From the NCBI GenBank assembly GCA_021323155.1, contig JAJTCI010000045.1, positions 1-10,921 on the forward strand: a DNA stretch of 10,921 bases. Direction: 5' to 3'. This stretch comes from Chitinophagaceae bacterium (lineage in GTDB: Bacteria; Bacteroidota; Bacteroidia; Chitinophagales; Chitinophagaceae). Below, one piece after another: positions 4,863-10,921 of this stretch; within the stretch, counting starts at the first letter, position 1; every line of letters begins with the position of its first letter. The translations under genes were made by a program, and so were the position numbers. The notes under the pieces were generated by a model. That model was given only the letters and a program-made list of their open reading frames with translations, did no database searches and had not been told where the DNA came from.

Positions 4863-6200
4863 ATGTATCCAAACCTCTATTACGCCTTCGAGGACCTGTT
4901 CGGAATCAAGATTAAAGGATTGCAGCTGATCAATTCATTCGGATTTTTTGTTGCCATCGCATTCCTCGTAGGCGCATGGGTACTCACCAGGGAACTTAGA
5001 CGCAAGGAAGCGAAAGGAGTGATGGATTTTACAGAACGTACGATCGTATCCGGTCAACAGGTATCGGTTTTTGAAGTGGTACTTAATTTCGCGTTGGGAT
5101 TCTTTTTGGGTTTTAAACTGATTGGTGCATTCATCATGACCGAAGCGATGGATGACCCCCAGGCGTTCATCTTCTCCGGGAAGGGCCACCTGGTCGCCGG
5201 TCTCATTACAGCGGCGCTCTTCGGCGGACTTAAATTACGGGAGAGAATGGCGTCTTCATCCGGCAAGCCTGAAAAAAGGGTGGTCCGTATTTGGCCGCAT
5301 GACCGGGTAGGAGACCTGGTGATCTACGCCGCGATATTCGGTTTTGCCGGGGCTAAACTTTTCGACATACTGGAGAACCCCGCTGGTTTTATGGATTCCT
5401 GGCGTGAATGGCGTGCCGGAAGAAGTGACGCCGCATCTTTCCTTTTCAGTGGCCTGACGATCTATGGCGGATTGATCGTAGCAACGATCGCTATTATCAT
5501 TTATGCACGCAAGCACAAAATCGCCGTGTTGCACCTTGCCGACGCGTTTGCACCTACCATGATGATCGGTTACGCGATTGGCCGGATCGGCTGCCAGGTC
5601 TCCGGTGACGGTGACTGGGGAATCGTGAACAGTGCTTATATCAGTGACGCCCAAGCAAACATTGTTGCAGCCACTGCGGCTGATTTCCCTGCCGCGCTGC
5701 AGGCCAACGCAACCTTTTACGTTCAGAAATTTGGATCCTTGGCCAATGTGGAGCATATTTCCGTACAGGGGGTTTCATGGCTGCCGGATTGGTTATTTGC
5801 CTACAATTATCCCAATAACGTGATCAATGACGGGGTACGGTTGGCAGGCTGTGAGGGCAGGTTCTGCTCTTACCTGCCTTTAACGGTATTTCCCACGCCT
5901 CTATATGAGTTCCTTGCCTGTACATTCCTCTTCTTCGTTCTCCTGTTCCTGAGGGATCGTATGCGATTTGCCGGGCAATTAGCGGCTATTTATTTGGTTT
6001 TTAACGGAGTAGAAAGGTTCCTTGTCGAAAAGATAAGGATCAACAATACCTATGACACCTTGCCTTTTCAGCCCACCCAGGCTGAGATCATTTCTACTTT
6101 GCTGATTATCGCCGGGATCATTTTATACTTCTACGCGCCTAAAATTCAGCCCGCTAAACCAAAGAACAGCGGTGAATTACCGCTTATCACACCAAAGTAA
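4863..6200 (+). CDS. lgt: Prolipoprotein diacylglyceryl transferase (Lgt), enlarged Bacteroidota form
   Basis: Lgt moves the diacylglyceryl group of phosphatidylglycerol to the lipobox Cys of prolipoproteins, the first step of lipoprotein maturation at the inner membrane. At 445 residues it is much longer than E. coli Lgt (291). Hydrophobic segments lie at about 24-43, 70-93, 108-125, 150-170, 193-214, 224-243, 347-364, 370-384 and 407-424. Family landmarks are YGGLI (201-205), GRIGCQVSGDGDWG (240-253, the Lgt signature with its Arg at 241), FPTPLYE (343-349, the HPSQLYE position) and ERFLVEKIR (384-392, holding the R385/E389 pair equivalent to E. coli R239/E243). Two insertions explain the size: an extra membrane pair around 70-126 and a loop at 254-342 with a Cys pair (C330, C335). 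Some residues essential in E. coli are replaced (see findings). The gene seems monocistronic. Confidence 0.93.
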   Translation: MYPNLYYAFEDLFGIKIKGLQLINSFGFFVAIAFLVGAWVLTRELRRKEAKGVMDFTERTIVSGQQVSVFEVVLNFALGFFLGFKLIGAFIMTEAMDDPQAFIFSGKGHLVAGLITAALFGGLKLRERMASSSGKPEKRVVRIWPHDRVGDLVIYAAIFGFAGAKLFDILENPAGFMDSWREWRAGRSDAASFLFSGLTIYGGLIVATIAIIIYARKHKIAVLHLADAFAPTMMIGYAIGRIGCQVSGDGDWGIVNSAYISDAQANIVAATAADFPAALQANATFYVQKFGSLANVEHISVQGVSWLPDWLFAYNYPNNVINDGVRLAGCEGRFCSYLPLTVFPTPLYEFLACTFLFFVLLFLRDRMRFAGQLAAIYLVFNGVERFLVEKIRINNTYDTLPFQPTQAEIISTLLIIAGIILYFYAPKIQPAKPKNSGELPLITPK

Positions 6201-6277
6201 CCGTTTCCTGACAATTTCGTTTTGCAGATGGGCGGCTAACACCAGTCATCCTTGCATACTACCGTTCATGTTTAAAT

Positions 6278-6310
6278 ATTGTACTTGGCTATGCAAAGTA
6301 CCTACCTTTG
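6278..6310 (+). promoter_or_regulatory. Promoter of the first outer-membrane barrel gene
   Basis: TACCTTTG at 6303-6310 is a perfect TAnnTTTG -7 element. ATTG at 6278-6281 is the best -33 candidate, with one mismatch and a 21-bp spacer. The transcription start expected near 6315 gives a 5' leader of about 35 bases before the ATG at 6350. The -7 element also excludes upstream starts of the reading frame at 6308. An inverted repeat fills the spacer. Confidence 0.6.
6281..6301. promoter_or_regulatory. Inverted repeat between -33 and -7 elements (possible operator)
   Basis: GTACTT (6281-6286) and AAGTAC (6296-6301) form perfect 6-bp arms around 9 bases, just upstream of the -7 element. A second, wider pair, TTGCATA (6252-6258) and TATGCAA (6290-6296), overlaps it. 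A dyad in a promoter spacer is a classical place for a repressor or for spacer-untwisting activators. Function is inferred. Confidence 0.4.
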
Positions 6311-6349
6311 AACTGTAATCAATTAGCCATAGTACTAAACCAACAAGAC

Positions 6350-8797
6350 ATGAAAAGACTATCTATACTCCTAACCTCAGCCATGATTTTAATGGGACTT
6401 ACGGCTTTCTCTCAGGGAACCGGGAAGATCACAGGCCATGTGGCGGGGAGTGAAAAAGCAATCGAGGCGGCCACGATCAGCCTTTTAAAGGCTAGCGACT
6501 CCTCTGTGGTAAAGCTGGCCCTTACCAGCAAATCCGGTAATTATGAGATCGAAAAAATAAAAGATGGCACCTACCTGATCGCTGTGCAAGCTGTCGGGTA
6601 CATCAAGTTTTATGGACAACCCTTCCAATTTTCTTCTGCAAAAGACTTCCAGCACGAGGCGATCAACCTGGTCCAGGGTAACAATAGCTTGCAGGACGTT
6701 ACCGTTGCCTCCAGGAAACCATTAGTAGAAAATAAGATCGATCGCACCATCGTGAATGTCGAGGCTTCGGTGACCAACGTCGGAAGTAGCGCATTGGAGG
6801 TGTTGGAGAAATCACCAGGTATATCGGTAGACAGGGATGGCAACATCAGCCTGAAAGGAAAGCAGGGGGTAATGGTGCTTATTGACGGAAGGCCTACCCA
6901 GCTGGGCGGCACAGACCTAGCTAATTATCTTAGAGGCATGACAGCCAGCCAGCTCGACCAAATCGAGATCATGACCAATCCGCCCGCCAAATTCGATGCT
7001 TCGGGCAATGCGGGCGTCATCAACATCAAAACCAAAAAGAACAAGCAGATGGGCTATAATGGAACATTCAGTTTCAACTATGGCCAGGGCAGGTACCCGA
7101 AATTGAACGAGTCACTAAATTTCAACTACCGCCACAACAAGATCAACTTCTTTACCACGCTCACACATAATTACGTCCGCGGCTTTAATAAGCTGGAGAT
7201 CGATCGTCGGTTTACAGATAAGACCACCAAGCAGCTTGTCTCGATTTTTGAGCAGGAGGCCAGGATGAAACTGGAAGGCCGGTCAGTAAATGCGAAAGCA
7301 GGTCTCGACTTTTTTGTCGACAAAAAAACAACCTTCGGTATTGTGCTTAACGGCTACCTGAATCCCAGGGACAACGAGAACAACAACGTAACAAATATTT
7401 CGGATCCTTCTGGTGTGCTGACGCGCCAGACCCGGGCAACCGTAGACAATCACCAGTCATGGAGAAATTTCAGTACCAATTTTAATTTCCGCAGGTTGCT
7501 GGATTCAGCGGGGAAAGAACTGACGGCGGATGTAGATTATATCAATTATGGTTCACGCAACAGGCAGGATATGATCAACTCTTATTTCGACGCTTCGGGC
7601 AACAGCATTCAGAAGGCGGATACCTTAATGGGTTTCCTGCCACAGGACATTAATATCTATAGTGGACGCATCGATTATGCCCAGCCCTTCGGTAAAGGAG
7701 CAAGATTTGAGGCCGGGGTAAAAAGCAGTATCGTGCGTACCGACAATGACGCGGTTTACGACAGCGTGCAATATGGCCAGGTGATCCGAGACCTTAACCG
7801 TAGCAATCATTTCATCTACGAGGAAAATATCAACGCGGCCTACGTTAACCTCAGCGGCCCCCTTGGCAAAAAATTCAATGGCCAGTTGGGATTGCGAATG
7901 GAGAACACGATCGCTAAAGGTGACCAGGTGACGACGGGTGAAAAATTCGAGCGCAACTATACGCAACTGTTCCCAACCGCATACCTGCAGTATAAGATGA
8001 ACGATAAGAACAATTTCGGTCTAAACTACGGCAGGAGAATTCGTCGCCCCAACTACGAAAGTCTCAACCCCTTTGTAAACTTCCTGGACCGCTACACCTA
8101 CCAGCAAGGTAATCCGAACCTGAGGCCGCAGTTCAGCCATAACATAGAACTCAGTCACTCGTTCCGGAGTTTCTTTACCACCACGTTGAATTACACTACT
8201 ACCAATGACATAATCCAGCAGGTCATGGAACAGAACGAAGACAAGAACGAAACCTTTGTAAAGCAGTCGAACATCGCCAAGCAAAGACAATACGGTGTTT
8301 CTGTAAGCATGAACATGCCGCTGAACAAATGGTGGACAAGCAGCATATACGTCAATGCTTTCAACAACCGTTTCGAAGGACTCGTAAACAACACGCATGT
8401 TGTTGTGTCAGCGAACACCATCGCGGTAAACGGCTCACAGCAATTTAAACTGAACAAGAAGTCCACCGCCGAGATCAGCGGGTTTTACAGGACCGCAGGA
8501 TTCGATGGCCTGTTCAAGGCAAAGCCAATGGGAATGCTCGCGCTTGGGTTCAGTCATAATATGCTGAAGAACCAGGGTACACTCCGGGTCACCATACGTG
8601 ATATTTTCTATACGCAGCAATTCCAGGCAGAAAGCAAATACAGCAATATCGATGTGAAGATCCGTGAAGCAAGGGATTCCAGGGTATTCAATGTGGGCTT
8701 CACCTATCGTTTCAGCAAAGGCAAGATCAACGGAACACCAAAACGCCGGAATGGAAGCGCGGCAGAAGAGCAAGGTAGGGTAGGCGGAGGCAACTAA
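6350..8797 (+). CDS. Outer-membrane beta-barrel protein with carboxypeptidase-regulatory-like and plug domains (TonB-dependent-receptor-like)
   Basis: The protein has 815 residues from the ATG at 6350, the start that gives a clean signal peptide (1-22, MKRLSILLTS...TAFSQ) and fits the promoter. Residues about 24-110 form a CarboxypepD_reg-like Ig-type domain (KITGHVAGSEKAIEAATISLL, YEIEKIKDGTYLIAVQAVGY). A TonB-receptor-like plug follows at about 112-230: IVNVEAS, ALEVLEKSPGISVDRDGNISLKG, VLIDGRP, QLDQIEIMTNPPAKFDASGN and GVINIKTKK. The remainder is the barrel of the OMP_b-brl_3 type, including YGRRIRRPNYESLNPF (560-575) and YQQGNPNLRPQFSHNIELS. The last strand ends FNVGFTYRF (780-788), after which comes a 27-residue charged and Gly-rich tail. 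No SusD partner is adjacent, so this is not a SusCD pair. Ligand and dependence on TonB are unknown. It is paralogous to the next gene. Confidence 0.9.
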   Translation: MKRLSILLTSAMILMGLTAFSQGTGKITGHVAGSEKAIEAATISLLKASDSSVVKLALTSKSGNYEIEKIKDGTYLIAVQAVGYIKFYGQPFQFSSAKDFQHEAINLVQGNNSLQDVTVASRKPLVENKIDRTIVNVEASVTNVGSSALEVLEKSPGISVDRDGNISLKGKQGVMVLIDGRPTQLGGTDLANYLRGMTASQLDQIEIMTNPPAKFDASGNAGVINIKTKKNKQMGYNGTFSFNYGQGRYPKLNESLNFNYRHNKINFFTTLTHNYVRGFNKLEIDRRFTDKTTKQLVSIFEQEARMKLEGRSVNAKAGLDFFVDKKTTFGIVLNGYLNPRDNENNNVTNISDPSGVLTRQTRATVDNHQSWRNFSTNFNFRRLLDSAGKELTADVDYINYGSRNRQDMINSYFDASGNSIQKADTLMGFLPQDINIYSGRIDYAQPFGKGARFEAGVKSSIVRTDNDAVYDSVQYGQVIRDLNRSNHFIYEENINAAYVNLSGPLGKKFNGQLGLRMENTIAKGDQVTTGEKFERNYTQLFPTAYLQYKMNDKNNFGLNYGRRIRRPNYESLNPFVNFLDRYTYQQGNPNLRPQFSHNIELSHSFRSFFTTTLNYTTTNDIIQQVMEQNEDKNETFVKQSNIAKQRQYGVSVSMNMPLNKWWTSSIYVNAFNNRFEGLVNNTHVVVSANTIAVNGSQQFKLNKKSTAEISGFYRTAGFDGLFKAKPMGMLALGFSHNMLKNQGTLRVTIRDIFYTQQFQAESKYSNIDVKIREARDSRVFNVGFTYRFSKGKINGTPKRRNGSAAEEQGRVGGGN

Positions 8798-8807
8798 TGT
8801 ATATACC

Positions 8808-8839
8808 GGACATGGAACTCTGCCCGTCGGAGTTCCGTC
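8808..8839 (+). other. Stem-loop between the two barrel genes
   Basis: GGAACTC (8814-8820) pairs perfectly with GAGTTCC (8830-8836) around a 9-base loop, and GAC/GTC outside can extend the stem past a 2-base bulge. It lies 16 bases after the first barrel gene's stop. No T-run follows, so it is not a normal intrinsic terminator; it could be a weak terminator, an mRNA 3'-end stabiliser or a processing site. Confidence 0.45.
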
Positions 8840-8882
8840 TCCAGTTGTCATACGTTTATTTCCGTTCATCCCTATTTAGCAA

Positions 8883-8911
8883 TTTGTCGCATTTCCGGAA
8901 GATCAATTTTG
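8883..8911 (+). promoter_or_regulatory. Possible promoter of the second barrel gene
   Basis: CAATTTTG (8904-8911) matches the -7 consensus except at its first base, and TTTG at 8883-8886 is 17 bp upstream, a little short of the usual 19-20. The leader would be about 27 bases. This is weak evidence; the gene might instead be read from the promoter of the first barrel gene. Confidence 0.35.
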
Positions 8912-8943
8912 CCCGCATACTAATGTGCACACAATCGCTGTTT

Positions 8944-10921
8944 ATGAAACATATTTTTACCCTCTTACTCCTGGCAATCACAATAGCCAGCCAGGCGCAG
9001 ACCAAAACAGGCAAGATATTCGGTTCCGTTAGGAATACTGAAGGGAAAGCGATCGAGGCAGCCACCGTGTCGCTGCTCAAAGCAGATGACCAGGCGCTGG
9101 TGAAAATCAGCGTGACCGATAAAGATGGCAGGTTCGAATTCGACCGCATCCCGGAGGGCAAATTTATCCTGAGCATATCCGCCGCTGGATATGGCTTATT
9201 AAAGTCAGCCCCGGTCGAAGTCACTACTACCGCTCAACTGGTAGATGCCGGCGCCTTTGCGGCACAGCCAGCTGCTTCTATGCTTGCCGGCGTGGAGGTG
9301 GTATCTAAAAGACCGCTCATTGAGAACCGGATCGACAAGACAATTGTTAACGTGGATGCTTCGCCATCCAATACCGGGTTGTCCGCACTGGAAGTGTTGG
9401 AGAAATCACCCGGTATCGTTATTGATAATAACGACAACATCAGTGTAAAGGGTAAGTCGGGTGTGATCATCCTGATCGACGGAAAACCTTCCTACCTCAG
9501 CGGGCAGGACCTGGCGAACTTCCTTCGTAACATGCCGTCCAACCAGCTCGACCAGATCGAGATCATGACGCAGCCGTCGGCTAAATTTGATGCTTCAGGT
9601 AACTCTGGCGTGATCAATATCAAAACCAAGAAAAGTAAGGCCAATGGGTTTAACGGCAGCGTGAATAACAGTATGATATTTGCCAATTATTACAAGAACA
9701 CCAGCGGGGTGAATTTCAACTGGAGAAAGAACAGTGTGAACGTATTCGGTAACTATGGCCTCGCTTTATGGGAAGGCTTCAACGAGATTCATATAGAAAG
9801 GGCCTTCCGTAAAGACGCGAACACACCGGCGAACCGTTATTTCGACCAGGACAATTTCGGGCGTTTCTCCGGTTACCCTCATAATTTCAAACTGGGGGTC
9901 GACGTATTTGCTTCGAAGAACACGACCATTGGTGCGCTGGTGACAGGCAACTTTGACGTCAGGAAGTTTTTGACTGAGGGCGTTAATAATATTTATGATA
10001 GCCTGCATGTGCTCACGAAGGTCAACCGTTCGCTCACGGAAACAAAAGACCCCTGGACCAACGTCGGTGGAAATATCAATTTCAGGCAGGTGCTGAATAA
10101 GAAAGGTGCCGAGATCACTGCTGATGCGGATTACGTGATCTATCGCACAAAAGGAAACCAGTTTTCTGATAACTACTTATTCAATCCCGATGGTACCCTT
10201 TCCAGCTCACCCGGCCAGGAAAATCCATACCATCTGAAAGGCTACCTGCCCGCCCAGATAGACATATACACGCTCAAGAGCGATTATACTCAGCCATGGG
10301 GGAAGAGCGGCAGGTTGGAAGCGGGCTTCAAATCAAGTTTTGTAAAAACGGACAACGATGCGCAGTATACGTACTACGATGCTACGCAGGCGAAATGGCT
10401 TGTAGACGCGGGGAGAAGTAATCATTTCCTTTACGAGGAGCGCATCAATGCAGCCTATGTAAACACTCAGCAACAGGTGAAGAAATGGGGGTTCCAGGCT
10501 GGCCTGAGGATAGAACAGACAATGGTGAAAGGCAACCAGCTTGCCCAGAACAAGACCTTCGAAAGAGAATATACGAGATTGTTTCCTACCGCTTACGTAA
10601 GCTATAAACCCAATGATAACAATACCATTGGCCTCAGTTATGGCCGCAGGATCGAGCGTCCCGGTTACCAGGACCTGAATCCTTTCCAATACCTTCTGGA
10701 CCGTTATACATTCCGCCAGGGCAACCCGGAACTACAGCCACAGTTCAGCCATAATATGGAACTCAGCTACAATTACAAAGGCAGGCTGAATGTCTCTACG
10801 AATTATACGAAGACCACCGATATCATCAATGACGTCATCAAAACCAGCGTCGACCCCAGCAGCGAATATCCCCTGACCTTCCAGGTAAAAGATAACGTCG
10901 CACAGAGAACCAACATTGGCC
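8944..10921 (+). CDS. Outer-membrane beta-barrel protein, paralogue of the preceding gene, 3' truncated by window edge
   Basis: The frame stays open from the ATG at 8944 to the last base (659 complete codons, no stop). Residues 1-19 (MKHIFTLLLLAITIASQAQ) are a signal peptide. The order of domains is the same as in the preceding gene: CarboxypepD_reg-like at about 21-108 (KIFGSVRNTEGKAIEAATVSLL, FEFDRIPEGKFILSISAAGY), plug at about 112-230 (ALEVLEKSPGIVIDNND, ILIDGKPSYLSG, QLDQIEIMTQPSAKFDASGN, GVINIKTKK) and barrel from about 235. The two proteins line up without a gap over their first 230 residues; the barrel motif YGRRIERPGYQDLNPF lies at 566, six residues later than its counterpart. By the neighbour's length roughly 150-160 residues are missing. 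A role in outer-membrane uptake or binding is a family-level guess; ligand unknown and no SusD-like gene visible. Confidence 0.9.
   Translation, partial: MKHIFTLLLLAITIASQAQTKTGKIFGSVRNTEGKAIEAATVSLLKADDQALVKISVTDKDGRFEFDRIPEGKFILSISAAGYGLLKSAPVEVTTTAQLVDAGAFAAQPAASMLAGVEVVSKRPLIENRIDKTIVNVDASPSNTGLSALEVLEKSPGIVIDNNDNISVKGKSGVIILIDGKPSYLSGQDLANFLRNMPSNQLDQIEIMTQPSAKFDASGNSGVINIKTKKSKANGFNGSVNNSMIFANYYKNTSGVNFNWRKNSVNVFGNYGLALWEGFNEIHIERAFRKDANTPANRYFDQDNFGRFSGYPHNFKLGVDVFASKNTTIGALVTGNFDVRKFLTEGVNNIYDSLHVLTKVNRSLTETKDPWTNVGGNINFRQVLNKKGAEITADADYVIYRTKGNQFSDNYLFNPDGTLSSSPGQENPYHLKGYLPAQIDIYTLKSDYTQPWGKSGRLEAGFKSSFVKTDNDAQYTYYDATQAKWLVDAGRSNHFLYEERINAAYVNTQQQVKKWGFQAGLRIEQTMVKGNQLAQNKTFEREYTRLFPTAYVSYKPNDNNTIGLSYGRRIERPGYQDLNPFQYLLDRYTFRQGNPELQPQFSHNMELSYNYKGRLNVSTNYTKTTDIINDVIKTSVDPSSEYPLTFQVKDNVAQRTNIG

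Noticed and set aside
5256..5756. A 166-codon reading frame antisense to lgt
   Set aside because: Its composition is that of a shadow frame, no promoter or family motif is seen, and lgt is strongly supported on the other strand.
6308..6349. Upstream start of the first barrel gene at 6308
   Set aside because: It overlaps the -7 element, and the extra 14 residues would spoil the signal peptide.
6350..10921. SusC/SusD polysaccharide utilisation locus
   Set aside because: The proteins are of the OMP_b-brl_3 type, and no SusD, glycosidase or hybrid sensor gene is present in the window.
1..10921. CRISPR array, tRNA/rRNA genes, insertion sequence, defence or phage island
   Set aside because: No regularly spaced repeats, no tRNA-like cloverleaf, no transposase or integrase motifs were seen; the genes are housekeeping, stress and envelope types.

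Overview
The window looks like an ordinary chromosomal segment of a Bacteroidota bacterium, most likely of the Chitinophagaceae/Sphingobacteriia side. Supporting signs are promoters of the Bacteroidota type (-7 element TAnnTTTG, -33 element TTTG), starts without Shine-Dalgarno sequences, a Bacteroidota-style bacilliredoxin and an enlarged Lgt, and two outer-membrane beta-barrel proteins with an N-terminal carboxypeptidase-regulatory-like domain. The genus cannot be fixed from the sequence alone. I see no tRNA, rRNA, CRISPR array, insertion sequence, phage gene or recognisable defence system.

Layout: (1) 1-492, the 3' end of a PLP-dependent arginine decarboxylase entering from the left. (2) 571-1563, a helix-turn-helix protein with a large unrecognised C-terminal part; its promoter lies so close to the ATG that the mRNA is probably leaderless. 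(3) 3530-1567 on the minus strand, a compact three-gene operon: a secreted TraB/GumN-family protein, an ECF sigma factor and a four-helix membrane protein that is probably the anti-sigma factor. It ends 3 bp from the convergent HTH gene. (4) 4128-3706 on the minus strand, a small heat-shock protein with its own intrinsic terminator at 3659-3627. (5) 4322-4738, a BrxA/BrxB-family bacilliredoxin divergent from hsp20 and closed by a strong terminator at 4768-4794. (6) 4863-6200, lgt, the prolipoprotein diacylglyceryl transferase. (7) 6350-8797 and 8944 to the right edge, two tandem paralogous outer-membrane beta-barrel proteins, the second cut by the window end.

Functionally, the middle of the window concerns the cell envelope and stress: envelope signalling (TraB-like/ECF/anti-sigma), protein folding (Hsp20), thiol redox (bacilliredoxin), lipoprotein maturation (Lgt) and outer-membrane transport or adhesion (the barrel pair). 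This grouping is inference from families; only the TraB-ECF-membrane set is tight enough to call an operon. No clearly new system is evident. The most useful leads are the TraB-ECF-membrane operon, the leaderless HTH gene, a 12-bp palindrome-centred site shared by the hsp20 and lgt upstream regions, and a dyad between the promoter elements of the first barrel gene.
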